64,000 nt of DNA from Bradyrhizobium sp. Ce-3 (GCF_022835695.1 NZ_BQUV01000006.1:372001-436000), one strand, 5' to 3'. Shown: positions 7,492 through 16,691, counted from the stretch's first letter. Notes: generated by a model from the sequence alone, not told the origin. Made by a program: numbers and translations.

Positions 7492-9276
7492 TCAAAAATT
7501 AGCCACCGGCCCGACATCGCGCGGCAGCAGACTTGCCTCGATCGCCTTGATCTGCAGCGCGAGATAGCGCGAGTTGATACGGCATTGCGCGAGGCTGCCG
7601 GCGATGAACCACAGGCCGGGCTGCGGCGTGCGGGTGTACATGTTGCGCAGCTCCTGGCCGTCGCCAAAGCCCCAGATCGGGCCGACGCGCGCGGCCATGG
7701 CCTCGCCGAATAGTCTCTTCACGAGCTCTTCCTGCGGCCGGTAGCCGGTCGCGAGCACGATCAGATCGGCGGCAACCGTCTCGCCGCTCTTCAGCCGCGC
7801 GCCTTCGCTGACGAAGGTGTCGATGTCGGCGAACTGCTGCAGCTTCACCGCGCCGCTGGCGACGAGATCGGAGCAGCCGACGTTGAAATAGTAGCCACCG
7901 CCGCGGGTCAGGTACTTGAACTGCCAGCCGGTGCCGCCGTCGCCGAAATCGAGCTTGAACCCCCTGCGCGCAAGGCCGTCGAGCAGCTGCTTGTCGAGCT
8001 CTTTCGACTGCTCGGTGATCAGCACATGGCTGCGCTTGGCGAGCGCAAGCGGCATCGAGGTCGCGATCAGATCGTTGTCCTCGAGCGAGCCTTCATTGTA
8101 GGCGGCATAGGCCAGCTGCGCCGACGGCTCGATATTGGTGACCAGCGTCGAGGAGCGCTGCACCAGCGTGACCTCGGCGCCGGAGGAATGCAGGTCCTGC
8201 GCGATGTCGTGGCCGCTGTTGCCGGTGCCGATGACCAGCGCGCGCTTGCCGGCCCAGTGCTCGCCGTCCTCATAGCCGCTGGAATGCATGACCTTGCCGG
8301 AAAAATTCTTCAGCGACGGGATGTCCGGTATGCTGGGAATGCCGCTGACGCCGGTCGCCATCACGACATGGCGCGGCTGCATCTTGCGCACAGTGCCGTC
8401 GGCGCGGCGCAGCTCAACGGTCCAACGCCCCGCTGCGTAGTCATAGCTGCCGCCCGTAAATTCCGTGCCGGTCCAGAAGTTCAGCTCCATGGCGTCGACA
8501 TAGGATTCGAACCAGTTGGCGAGCTTGTCCTTCGGGATGTAGGTCGGCCAGTTCGGCGGGAACGGCATGTAGGGCAGATGATTGACCTGCACCTGGTTGT
8601 GCAGGGTCAGCGCATGGTAGCGCTTGCGCCAATTGTCGCCGACGCGTGCCTCGCGGTCGACGATCAACGCATCGATCTTGAGCTGTTGCAGCCGGGCGGC
8701 GATCGCAAGCCCGGCCTGTCCGCCGCCGACCACCAGCACATCGGGATCGCGGTCGGTATACTCGGCGGATGCGTTGCGCAAATCGAGCCAGTTGGGTCCG
8801 CGGAAGTCGCGCGAATAGGCCTGTCCGCGCGGCCGCGTGTGGCCTTGCTGCTCCTCGAACCCCTTCAGTTCCTCGAGCGCCGTCAGCAAGGTCCAGGCCT
8901 TCAGTTGATCGCCGTCGGCGGCGTCGGGGATCAGCCGCACGATGCCGTGGCCGCGGCCGACGGCGGTCTCGAATTTGAAGATCGCCTCGATCGTATCGAT
9001 GCCGGCGCGCGTCACCCGGCGGGGCGCGGCGCGCTCGGCATCGATGCGGAAATCATGCGGCGCGCTGCGGCGCGCATGTGTCGGCAGTTCCTCGACGATC
9101 GCAAAGGCGCGGTTGACGGTCTGGATGTTCCAGCTCAGTGCCAGCACATCGCGCCAGTAGCTCTCGGGATGGAACAGCGGCTTCAGCAGCACATCGTCGG
9201 GGCCCGCCAGCGCATCCTCGAACTGCACAAGCCAATTGTCGGCGGCGACCGAAATATCGTCCGTCTTGTCGAGCAT
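7492..9276 (-). CDS. FAD-dependent monooxygenase with N-terminal NTF2-like domain
   Basis: A flavoprotein monooxygenase of the FMO/YUCCA-like type, 594 residues from the ATG at 9276. Residues 1-125 look like an NTF2-like domain. The FAD Rossmann motif follows as VVGGGQAGLAIAARL, the NAD(P)H motif as VIGTGNSGHDIAQDL, and the late ATGYRPQ motif typical of the family is present. Such enzymes insert one oxygen atom into nucleophilic or ketone substrates, including by Baeyer-Villiger reactions. In-frame codons upstream of 9276 read as non-coding. The gene is fourth of five in the operon; neighbours include an acyl-CoA ligase and a nitronate monooxygenase-like protein, so oxidation of an unknown carboxylic or cyclic substrate is likely. 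Confidence 0.88.
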   Translation of the reverse strand: MLDKTDDISVAADNWLVQFEDALAGPDDVLLKPLFHPESYWRDVLALSWNIQTVNRAFAIVEELPTHARRSAPHDFRIDAERAAPRRVTRAGIDTIEAIFKFETAVGRGHGIVRLIPDAADGDQLKAWTLLTALEELKGFEEQQGHTRPRGQAYSRDFRGPNWLDLRNASAEYTDRDPDVLVVGGGQAGLAIAARLQQLKIDALIVDREARVGDNWRKRYHALTLHNQVQVNHLPYMPFPPNWPTYIPKDKLANWFESYVDAMELNFWTGTEFTGGSYDYAAGRWTVELRRADGTVRKMQPRHVVMATGVSGIPSIPDIPSLKNFSGKVMHSSGYEDGEHWAGKRALVIGTGNSGHDIAQDLHSSGAEVTLVQRSSTLVTNIEPSAQLAYAAYNEGSLEDNDLIATSMPLALAKRSHVLITEQSKELDKQLLDGLARRGFKLDFGDGGTGWQFKYLTRGGGYYFNVGCSDLVASGAVKLQQFADIDTFVSEGARLKSGETVAADLIVLATGYRPQEELVKRLFGEAMAARVGPIWGFGDGQELRNMYTRTPQPGLWFIAGSLAQCRINSRYLALQIKAIEASLLPRDVGPVANF

Positions 9277-9387
9277 CGGGCGTTTCTCGTCATCGGCCGC
9301 TTGGTGACACTTTCTTGGCGGCGTTCCCTTTGTCCGCGAGCCTATACCCATTGGCGCGGCCGCAGAAAGGGCGTGACGGGATATCGC

Positions 9388-10473
9388 CTATTCGGCCAGC
9401 GACAGGATCAGGCCTTGATCCGGCGGAACGCGGCCCTGCAGGGTATCGAGATAGGCTTCGCGCACCGCGGCCGGGCCGCGCCGCTCGACGACCTCGAGCC
9501 AATCGGGCAGATGCGGCACGAGCTCGGCCCATGCGGCGCCAAAACGCTGGTCGATGCCGCCAGGCCCCCATTCCTTGGCGCGCTTGCGGATCTGATCCGG
9601 CGCGAAGAACCAGACCGGCTTGGCGCCGGGCAGCGTCGGCTCGTCCGGCCCACTCGCGCGATGCGTGAGCCCGACCCGGCCGGAATAGACCATCTGCACA
9701 CCGAAGTGCCGATGCAACGTCTCGCGCAGCGCGCTGTTGCCGGCCATGTCAACGTATGCGACCGGCTCGGCCGCCGAGATCGTGCCGACCTGGTCATAGG
9801 TGATGACCTCATCATAGCAGCCGAGCGAAGCGACGAAATCGACATTGCCCTTCGAGGTCAGCCCGATCACCCGGATACCGCGCTTGTGCAGGAGATGGGC
9901 GAGCCCGAACGCGGTCTTGCTCGAGGCCGAGGACAGGATGACGCGGCGCGCACCGTGGAATTCATTCTCGGCGAGGGCGTCGTCGACCAGGAATGAGAGC
10001 ATGAATAGTGGCAGCAGCAGCGCGCGGAAGTCGCCCTGCCGGCCGGCATAGGTCGGGTCAGTGGAAATGCGGGCATAGGCGTTGTAGACCGGCGACACCT
10101 CCTGCCGGTGCGCGGCCGCATCGCGCAGGCCGCGCTTGCTGACGTCGGCCGCCTCGATCACCAGATGGGTCGCCATCGGGAAATAGCCGAACAGCGTTTC
10201 GCCGGCTGCGATCATGGGATGCTTCGATTCCAACACCTCGCCAAAACCCCACACCGGGATGATGCCGTAGCCCTCGGGCGCCGGGAACAGGTGCCAGTAT
10301 TTCAGCTGCTCGCCGATCACGGCGTAGGTGATGTTGTTGGCGGTGAACGCGAAGCGGGTCACCTTCACCAGCAGCGCGTCGGCCGGCAGCGCTGCGGCGT
10401 CGGGCAGCTGCGTCTCGATCACCTTGCACTGCTGCAGGTCGTTGCGGATGACGATGAAGTCGGTGGAGTTCAT
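9388..10473 (-). CDS. DUF2855 family protein, medium-chain dehydrogenase-like
   Basis: The 361-residue protein matches the DUF2855 family, distantly related to medium-chain dehydrogenases. Visible features are an N-terminal barrel-like region with TANNITYAVIGEQLKYW and GYGIIPVWGFGEV, and a central segment RRVILSSASSKTAFGLA that takes the place of a nucleotide-binding loop. No zinc ligands or canonical GxGxxG are seen, so the cofactor is uncertain. The start at 10473 was chosen because upstream in-frame codons are low complexity; the ribosome site is weak. It lies between the ligase and monooxygenase genes in the operon. No reaction has been firmly assigned to the family. Confidence 0.82.
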   Translation of the reverse strand: MNSTDFIVIRNDLQQCKVIETQLPDAAALPADALLVKVTRFAFTANNITYAVIGEQLKYWHLFPAPEGYGIIPVWGFGEVLESKHPMIAAGETLFGYFPMATHLVIEAADVSKRGLRDAAAHRQEVSPVYNAYARISTDPTYAGRQGDFRALLLPLFMLSFLVDDALAENEFHGARRVILSSASSKTAFGLAHLLHKRGIRVIGLTSKGNVDFVASLGCYDEVITYDQVGTISAAEPVAYVDMAGNSALRETLHRHFGVQMVYSGRVGLTHRASGPDEPTLPGAKPVWFFAPDQIRKRAKEWGPGGIDQRFGAAWAELVPHLPDWLEVVERRGPAAVREAYLDTLQGRVPPDQGLILSLAE

Positions 10474-10577
10474 GGCGATGATCCCAGCTTCCGATGCGCC
10501 GGCATCGTTGCGTCGATTGCCGGCCTTTTGCAACAGCAACTAAGTTTCAAACGCCGTTCGCTCCGCCGTCACGTCGC

Positions 10578-12095
10578 TCAGCGGAGCTGTCCTTCGCGGT
10601 GGAGGTCGCGCAGCTTGCGCTTGAAGATCTTGCCGGTGGCCTCGCGCGGCAGCGCGTCCATGAAGCGGATATCGCGTGGCACCTTGAAGTTGGCGAGCTT
10701 GCCGCGGAGAAATTCCTGGATCGATGCGGCCGACAGCGTGCTGCCGGCTTCCGGCTCGACGCAGGCGAACAGCCGCTCGCCATATTCGTCGTCGGGCACG
10801 CCGAACACCGCGCAGTCGCGGACGCCTTCCATGCCGATCAGCGCATTCTCGATCTCGGCCGGATAGATGTTGACGCCGCCCGAGATCACCATGTCGCGCT
10901 TGCGATCGCACAGGAACAGATATCCGTCGGCGTCGAGATAGCCGACATCGCCGACGCTGATCAGGCCGTCGTGGTCGGCCTCGGCGCGTGCCTTGGCGTT
11001 GCCGTGGTAGTCGAAATCCGAGATCAACGTCTGGCGCATGAAGATCTCGCCGGGCTCGCCGACGTCGCATGGCGTGCCGTCGGGCCGGAAGATCTTGACG
11101 ATGCCGCCCTCGATGGCGCGGCCGACGGTGCCGGGCTTGGCCAGCGCCTCGGCGGACGAATGCCACACCGGGATGCCGGTCTCGGTCGAGCCGAGATATT
11201 CGTTGATGACGGGTCCCCACCATTCGATCATCGCGCGCTTGACGTCGACCGGGCAGGGCGCCGCGCCATGGACGATGAAGCGCAGCGACGACAGGTCGTA
11301 GCGTCGCCGTGTCTCCTCCGGCAGCCGCAACAGCCGCACGAACATGGTCGGCACCATGTGCATGTGGGTCACGCCGTGTCGCGCGATCAGCTGCAGCAGG
11401 TCCTCGGGATCGAAGCGCGGCTCAAGCACGATCGCGCAGCCGCAGCGGAACGCGAGCATGCCGTAGGAGTGCGGTGCCGAATGATACATCGGGCCGTTCA
11501 TCAGGATCACCTGATCCTCGTTCGGCTTGACGCCGTAGGTCATGGCGCCGACGCGCGCGGCGGCCGCCTGCTGCTCCAACGGCATCGGCTTGCGCTTGAC
11601 GCCCTTCGGCAGGCCCGTGGTGCCTGAGGTGTAGAACATCGGCGCGGCGCCGATCGGCGCGTCGGTCAGCGGCTGATGCGTCTCACGCCAGACGTCCCAG
11701 TCGGTCAAGCCGTCAGGCACGGTTGTGAGCGCGGGCGCTACGCCATAGGCCGCCGCGATCTCCGGCGGCGTGGTCACCACCAGCAGCTTGATTGCCGCCG
11801 GCAGCCCGTCGCGGATCTGCGGCAGCAGGTCGGCGTGGCAGACCAGCGTGTCGGCGCCGCTGTCAGCGAGGATGTAGGCGACCTCGTCGGCCTTCAGATG
11901 CCAGTTGATCGGCACCACCGGACTGCCGAGCGCGGCTGCGGCTGCGGCCACCTCGAACAGCGCGAAGTCGTTGCGCAGCATCATGCCGACCGGCTTGCCG
12001 CCCTGCACGCCGAGCGCGCGCAAGCCGGTGGCCGCCCGCGCGATGCGGGCGTGAATGTCGCCATAGCTGATCTGTCTGTCGCCGCTGATGATCAT
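10578..12095 (-). CDS. Acyl-CoA synthetase (AMP-forming ligase)
   Basis: This 505-residue ANL-superfamily ligase activates a carboxylic acid to its CoA thioester through an acyl-adenylate. The P-loop is FYTSGTTGLPKGV, the A5 motif NEYLGSTETG, the hinge region GDVGYLDADGYLFLCDRKRD, then ISGGVNIYPAEIE, and the C-terminal catalytic Lys lies in REATGKIFKRKL. The ATG at 12095 has GGAGAG 6 nt upstream; the open frame continues further upstream only as an antisense artefact over the preceding gene. The gap to the nitronate monooxygenase-like gene is 23 nt, so they are co-transcribed. Substrate cannot be read from sequence; the operon suggests a degradative role rather than fatty acid uptake. Confidence 0.92.
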   Translation of the reverse strand: MIISGDRQISYGDIHARIARAATGLRALGVQGGKPVGMMLRNDFALFEVAAAAAALGSPVVPINWHLKADEVAYILADSGADTLVCHADLLPQIRDGLPAAIKLLVVTTPPEIAAAYGVAPALTTVPDGLTDWDVWRETHQPLTDAPIGAAPMFYTSGTTGLPKGVKRKPMPLEQQAAAARVGAMTYGVKPNEDQVILMNGPMYHSAPHSYGMLAFRCGCAIVLEPRFDPEDLLQLIARHGVTHMHMVPTMFVRLLRLPEETRRRYDLSSLRFIVHGAAPCPVDVKRAMIEWWGPVINEYLGSTETGIPVWHSSAEALAKPGTVGRAIEGGIVKIFRPDGTPCDVGEPGEIFMRQTLISDFDYHGNAKARAEADHDGLISVGDVGYLDADGYLFLCDRKRDMVISGGVNIYPAEIENALIGMEGVRDCAVFGVPDDEYGERLFACVEPEAGSTLSAASIQEFLRGKLANFKVPRDIRFMDALPREATGKIFKRKLRDLHREGQLR

Positions 12096-12118
12096 GCCGG
12101 TCTCTCCAGGTCCGGGCG

Positions 12119-13090
12119 TCAGGCGCTCGCCCGCAGGAAGTCGCTGCGCGCCTCGGTGTACTCCGCCTTCAGCCGCGCCACCAGTTCGGCGACCGGCGGG
12201 GCATCGGTGATCTGGCCGATGCCCTGGCCCGAGCCCCAGATGTCGCGCCAGGCCTTGGCCTTGGTGTTGCCGCCGGAGCCGAAGTTCATCTTGGTCTTGT
12301 CGGCGACCGGCAGATTGGCGGGATCGAGCCCCGCCGCGGCGATCGACGGTCCGAGGTAGTTGCCGTGCACGCCGGTGAACAGGTTCGAATAGACGATGTC
12401 GTGCGCGGCGTATTCGGTCAGCGCCTGCTTGTATTTGAGATCGGCATTGGCTTCCTCGGTCGCGATGAAGCGGGTGCCGATATAGGCAAGGTCGGCGCCG
12501 AGCGCGAGCGCGGATGCGATGCTCCAGCCGTCGGAGATCGCGCCCGACAGCAGGATCGTGCCGTTGAACCATTGCTTGACCTCGCGCACCAGCGCGAACG
12601 GCGACAGTGTGCCGGCGTGGCCGCCGGCGCCGGCGCAGACCAGGATCAGTCCGTCGACGCCCTGCTCGGCGGCCTTGCGGGCGTGCTTCACGTTGATGAC
12701 GTCGTGGAACACCACGCCGCCATAGGAATGCGCGGCCTCGACGATCTCAGACGGCGGGCGCAGCGAGGTGATGATGACAGGCACCTTGTGCTTCACGCAC
12801 ACTTCCATGTCGTGCATCAGCCGGTCGTTGGAGGCGTGGCAGATCTGGTTAACCGCGTAGGGCGCGACCTTCTTCTCCGGATGCAGCGCCTGGTATTCGC
12901 CGAGCTCGTTCTCGATCCGCGTCAGCCATTCGTCGAGCTTCCCGACCGGGCGGGCGTTCAGCGCCGGGAACGAGCCGACGATGCCGGCCTTGCACTGCGC
13001 GATCACGAGCTCCGGCCCCGAGACGATGAACAGCGGGGAGCCGACCACCGGCAGTTCAAGCTTGTTGGCGAGCGAAGCGGGCAGCGACAT
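12119..13090 (-). CDS. Nitronate monooxygenase / 2-nitropropane dioxygenase family FMN enzyme
   Basis: A TIM-barrel flavoenzyme of the NPD/NMO family, 323 residues. The N-terminal ELPVVGSPLFIVSGPEL, the central CAGAGGHAGTLSPFALV with the catalytic His, and SGAISDGWSIASALALGAD with YIGTRFIATEEA for FMN-phosphate binding are all present. Characterised members oxidise nitronates, but many relatives work on other substrates or act as reductases. It is the first gene of the minus-strand operon and divergent from a LysR regulator, with a 179-nt gap that contains a palindrome at 13215-13228. Confidence 0.9.
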   Translation of the reverse strand: MSLPASLANKLELPVVGSPLFIVSGPELVIAQCKAGIVGSFPALNARPVGKLDEWLTRIENELGEYQALHPEKKVAPYAVNQICHASNDRLMHDMEVCVKHKVPVIITSLRPPSEIVEAAHSYGGVVFHDVINVKHARKAAEQGVDGLILVCAGAGGHAGTLSPFALVREVKQWFNGTILLSGAISDGWSIASALALGADLAYIGTRFIATEEANADLKYKQALTEYAAHDIVYSNLFTGVHGNYLGPSIAAAGLDPANLPVADKTKMNFGSGGNTKAKAWRDIWGSGQGIGQITDAPPVAELVARLKAEYTEARSDFLRASA

Positions 13091-13214
13091 TGTTCGGATC
13101 CTCCATGGCGGACCGCTCGGCCGGCAGCCGGAGCGGACACGCGATCTGTTTGTGATGGTTGGAGCGGGCGGCTCTCTTGCGCGGCAATATAGGGCTGGAC
13201 GGCTCCGTTATGGC

Positions 13215-13228
13215 GTTCAATATTGAAC
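13215..13228. promoter_or_regulatory. Candidate LysR operator, perfect 14-bp palindrome
   Basis: GTTCAATATTGAAC is an exact palindrome containing TTCAATATTGAA, which fits the T-N11-A rule for LysR-family sites. It lies 42 nt before the LysR start and about 125 nt before the operon start, the usual place for a shared control site in a divergent pair. Confidence 0.5.
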
Positions 13229-13269
13229 AGCGGATCATCCAAAAATGAACGACAGGGCGGGCGAGCGGC

Positions 13270-14157
13270 ATGGACTGGGAGCTTTGCAAGACATTCGTCG
13301 CGGTGGCGGAGACGCGCAGCTTCGCCGCCGCCGCGCGGCGGCTGCGGATCAGCCATCCGACCGTCGGCCGCAACGTCGCGGCGCTGGAGCGGCAACTCGG
13401 CACCCGCCTGTTCGCCCGTTCCAACGATGGGTTGTCGCTGACATCACACGGCCGCAAGTTCCGTGAGCACGCTGACGCGATGTCCGCGGCGGCGTTGCGC
13501 GCGGAAGCCTCGGCGTCCGCAACCGGTGCGCAGGCCCGCGGCGTGGTCAAGCTGTCGATCGGCGCGACGCTTGCCGCGCACTGGCTGATGCCGCGGCTCG
13601 GGCCGTTCCTGCGTGACCATGCCAACATCCAGCTCGAGATCATCACCCACCCGTTTCCGGCCAGCGTGCGGCGCCGCGAGGCCGACGTGGTGCTGCGGCC
13701 GGTCGATGCGGGGGACGAGAACCTGATCGGACGCAAGATCGGGCGGCTCGGCGCCGGCTTTTATGCGTCACGCGCCTATGCGGCCGGGCGCAAGCTTCCG
13801 GAGCGGCCCGACGAGTGGAAGGGCCATAGCGTGATCGGGTTTGCCGACCAGGCCTCGAATGTGCGCCTGGCGCAGTGGAGCGATGTCATCACGCGGCAGG
13901 GCACGCTGGTGATGCGCTGCTCCTCGCAGGGCGACATGCTGGCGGCGGCGCGGGCCGGGCTCGGGATCACGGCGCTGTCCTGCCTGGTCGGAGCCGACTA
14001 TCCCGATCTGGTGCGGGTCGCGCCGCACAAGCTCACGAGCCTCTCCGATCTCTGGCTGCTCGCCCATCCCGATCTGGTCGAGCTACCCGCGGTGCGCGCC
14101 GTGATCGGCTTCGTCACCGACTGTGCACGCGAGGACCGCGTCAGGCTGCGCGGCTAG
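13270..14157 (+). CDS. LysR-family transcriptional regulator
   Basis: A 295-residue LysR regulator. The N-terminal winged helix reads WELCKTFVAVAETRSFAAAA, then HPTVGRNVAALERQLGTRLF; the rest is the two-lobed effector domain with the pattern GVVKLSIGATLAAHWLMPRL. It starts with ATG at 13270 and is divergent from the five-gene monooxygenase and ligase operon, which it most likely controls in response to a pathway substrate or intermediate. The 3' end is followed by a dispersed repeat and a convergent glucan gene. Confidence 0.9.
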   Translation: MDWELCKTFVAVAETRSFAAAARRLRISHPTVGRNVAALERQLGTRLFARSNDGLSLTSHGRKFREHADAMSAAALRAEASASATGAQARGVVKLSIGATLAAHWLMPRLGPFLRDHANIQLEIITHPFPASVRRREADVVLRPVDAGDENLIGRKIGRLGAGFYASRAYAAGRKLPERPDEWKGHSVIGFADQASNVRLAQWSDVITRQGTLVMRCSSQGDMLAAARAGLGITALSCLVGADYPDLVRVAPHKLTSLSDLWLLAHPDLVELPAVRAVIGFVTDCAREDRVRLRG

Positions 14158-14163
14158 AAACCG

Positions 14164-14220
14164 GAGCGTTTTCAAGCGAAGTGGACACCGGTTCGCGGGA
14201 AGAAAACACGCCAAACCAAG
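14164..14220. repeat. Dispersed 57-bp repeat (GAGCGTTTT...GAAGTGGA type)
   Basis: Matches 58526-58582 in the same orientation with 6 differences in 57 positions. Both copies lie directly at gene ends and include the core AAGTGGAYACCGGTTCGCG. Shorter relatives with the core GTGGAAACCGG occur at 16692-16732 and 39675-39710. Confidence 0.7.
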
Positions 14221-14226
14221 CGGTCC

Positions 14227-15831
14227 TCAGGCTCGCGCCCGCCACAGCGTCGCCGCGAGCAGGACAAAGACCGCGCAGGTCCACAGCGACTGCCAGTTCT
14301 CCAGTCCTTCGTTGAAGACCATATAGATCGCGGCTGCGACGAAAATCGCGGCAAAGATCGATTCCGCCAGCGGGCGGATTCCCTTGCCGGGAGGGTTGAG
14401 CAGCGTCATCGCCGCAAAGGGCACCGCCGCCATGGTGAGCGGCGCGAACGGAAAATCGATGAAGCGCGGGTCAAAGATCAGACCGAGCGCGGCCGCCGTC
14501 CCCACCACGACGGTGACCATCAGGGCCAATCCGTGCGCGGTCACCAGCACTGATTCCGTGTGATAGCCCTTTGGGCCCAACAGTTCCTGGAAACTGGGCG
14601 GAGCGCGGCCCGACATGAAGGCGTTGGCGCCAAACACCGGCGAAGCCGTTGCCGCCAGCAGCAGCGAGCCCCACACCAGCCAGCCGCCGGTTCCGTAGCT
14701 CTCATAGACCAGTCTTTGGGCGGCCACCCCAAACAGGATTCCGGCTGTGGTCGCCGATACGCCGACCGCAAGCCAGGACCTTAATTGCCCCTCCCTCGGC
14801 TTGCGGCGCAAGGTCAGCGATGCGGCGCCGAAGACCAGGATCGCCAGCGCCATTCCGCTGCCCATTTGCAGCTTCCAGAGCGGAAAATTGCTGATGGGCT
14901 GTCCGGGCGGATATTTCAGCGCGCGCTGCTCGGAATCGAACAAGCCCCAGGAGCCGCCGACCGTGCCCTCGATCTCCCGCTTCCATCCCTCGTCATAGGC
15001 CTCGAACAGGTTGACGCGGAAATGCTCGCGCCGGGCCAGGTCGAGCATTTCCGAGACCACCCGCGCCTGATTGACGCGCGACGGCAGCGCGGATTCGCGC
15101 ATACGCCCCTCGCTCGGCCAGCCGACTTCGCCGATGAAGATTTCCTTGCCCGGAAAGACCGCCGCGACCTGCCGGCGCATCTCGTCGGCGTGCGCGGCGG
15201 CATGTTCCGCCGCGATTGGAATATTCTCCCAATAGGGCAGGATGTGAATCGTGACGAAGTCGACGGCGTCGGCCAATTCGCGGTTGCTCAGCCAGAACTC
15301 CCAGACGTCGGCATAGGTCACGGGAACACTGACCTGCGCCTTGATCGCGCGGATCGTGGCGGCGAGGTCGGATGCCGACATTTCCTTGCGCAGCAAGACC
15401 TCATTGCCGACCACGAGCGCGATGATCGTGTCCGGATATTCCTTGGCGAGGCGGATCGCCGTTGCGACCTGCGTCGCATTCTTCTTGCGGTCCCGATCGA
15501 GGAAGATGCCCTGAATGACCTTCAGCCCCGCCTTGGCCGCCAGTCCGGGAATCTGATCGAGGCCAAGATCGGTCGCGTAGGTCCGGATGCAGTTGGATAT
15601 CCTTGCGAGTTGCGCGAGGTCTTCCGCGATCTGTTCCGGCGTCACCTGCGTCGCCGGCGAAAGTGATGTCTGATTGTTGCGGAACGGGGCGTACGAGATG
15701 CACTGGACCTTCTCGTTCGGGTCGATCGGTGCGCGCACCAGGTTGACCGGGATGCCCAGCCACCACCACACCGCGGCGATGGCGCCCAGACAAATCGAGA
15801 GAAGCGTCAGCGGGATACGGAGGGAAACCAG
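14227..15831 (-). CDS. GH17-domain membrane glucan enzyme (beta-(1,3)/(1,6)-glucan synthesis type)
   Basis: The N-terminal 300 residues form a glycoside hydrolase 17 domain: CISYAPFRNN opens the barrel, VVGNEVLLRKE holds the acid/base Glu and FIGEVGWPSEG the nucleophile Glu. The C-terminal 220 residues have about six hydrophobic segments. Relatives in Bradyrhizobium (NdvC type) take part in making cyclic beta-(1,3),(1,6)-glucans, probably as transglycosylases at the inner membrane. The usual GTG start at 15771 would cut into a hydrophobic segment. The frame is open upstream and AAGGAG lies 6 nt before a CTG at 15831, which would add RIPLTLLSICLGAIAA and complete an N-terminal membrane anchor. 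I therefore propose CTG, with moderate confidence. Confidence 0.82.
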   Translation of the reverse strand: MVSLRIPLTLLSICLGAIAAVWWWLGIPVNLVRAPIDPNEKVQCISYAPFRNNQTSLSPATQVTPEQIAEDLAQLARISNCIRTYATDLGLDQIPGLAAKAGLKVIQGIFLDRDRKKNATQVATAIRLAKEYPDTIIALVVGNEVLLRKEMSASDLAATIRAIKAQVSVPVTYADVWEFWLSNRELADAVDFVTIHILPYWENIPIAAEHAAAHADEMRRQVAAVFPGKEIFIGEVGWPSEGRMRESALPSRVNQARVVSEMLDLARREHFRVNLFEAYDEGWKREIEGTVGGSWGLFDSEQRALKYPPGQPISNFPLWKLQMGSGMALAILVFGAASLTLRRKPREGQLRSWLAVGVSATTAGILFGVAAQRLVYESYGTGGWLVWGSLLLAATASPVFGANAFMSGRAPPSFQELLGPKGYHTESVLVTAHGLALMVTVVVGTAAALGLIFDPRFIDFPFAPLTMAAVPFAAMTLLNPPGKGIRPLAESIFAAIFVAAAIYMVFNEGLENWQSLWTCAVFVLLAATLWRARA

Positions 15832-15955
15832 GTCCGTCTCCTTGCAATAGGACGTGCTGAGCGTGCGAGATGGGCGAGGCCGGCAAATTGAAAAAGTATC
15901 CGTCTACCGATGCTATATCACCCGATCGCGCGGGTGGAGTGTTTTTCTCGCCGGC

Positions 15956-16609
15956 CTACTTTGCACTGGCGATCACGCCTTCGCGATTCCTGAGCACGCG
16001 ATAATAGGCCCACCACAGATGCGCGGCGGCGCCGCGCAGCGGACGCCACGGCTCGGCCAGCGGCGCCATCTGCTTCGGCGTCGGCCGCTCCTTCAGCCCG
16101 AGCCCGACCTTGACCGCTTCCTGCACCGCAAGGTCGCCCGCCGGCCACGCATCGCCATGGCCGAGGCAGAACAGCAGATAGACGTCGGCGGTCCACGGGC
16201 CGATCCCGGGCAGCGCGGTCAGCGTGTTGTGGGCGGCATCGGCCTCCTCGTTGGCGAGCACGTCGAGGTTCAGCCGCTCCTCGGCGAGTTCGCGTGCGAT
16301 ATGCTTCAGCGTCTTGATCTTGGCCGCCGACAGCCCGAGCCGGCCGAGCCGGTCGGCGCGCGCCTTGCGGATCGCATCATGGTGGAACGGGTCGAACGCC
16401 GTGCTGACGCGGCCCCAGATCGCCGCGGCACTGGCGGTCGATAGCTGCTGGCCGCAGACGATCGCGGCCAACCCGGCAAACCCCGGCTCGCGCTGCCGGA
16501 TCGCCGGCATGCCTGTCGCTTCCAGAATCGGGCGCAGCCGGCGATCCTGGGCGACCAGCTTCTGAATGGCGTCGTCGAGATCGGCCTGGGTTTCGAGATG
16601 AATCAGCAT
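15956..16609 (-). CDS. DNA-3-methyladenine glycosylase, AlkA-like HhH-GPD family
   Basis: A 217-residue base-excision repair glycosylase. The helix-hairpin-helix is LPGIGPWTADVYLLF and the catalytic Asp follows in WPAGDLAVQEA, the order expected for AlkA-type enzymes that remove alkylated purines. The N-terminal AlkA beta domain is missing, as in many rhizobial short forms. The CGQQLS segment in the first half is also family-typical. It is monocistronic, divergent from the GluQRS gene, and has no Ada partner nearby. Confidence 0.9.
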   Translation of the reverse strand: MLIHLETQADLDDAIQKLVAQDRRLRPILEATGMPAIRQREPGFAGLAAIVCGQQLSTASAAAIWGRVSTAFDPFHHDAIRKARADRLGRLGLSAAKIKTLKHIARELAEERLNLDVLANEEADAAHNTLTALPGIGPWTADVYLLFCLGHGDAWPAGDLAVQEAVKVGLGLKERPTPKQMAPLAEPWRPLRGAAAHLWWAYYRVLRNREGVIASAK

Positions 16610-16691
16610 TGCGGGGTCTGCATCGGCTTGTCATGCGCGGGCTTGACCCGCGCGCTCATCCCCTATCGTAACAGAGTCTTGTCCAGGCGCG

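Noticed and set aside
8026-9996. A 656-codon plus-strand frame over the monooxygenase
   Set aside because: Antisense to a gene with clear FAD and NADPH motifs; the composition is Arg/His/Ala rich without domains.
12096-12572. N-terminal extension of the acyl-CoA synthetase frame
   Set aside because: It overlaps the nitronate monooxygenase-like gene in another frame and has no ligase similarity; the ATG at 12095 has a good ribosome site.
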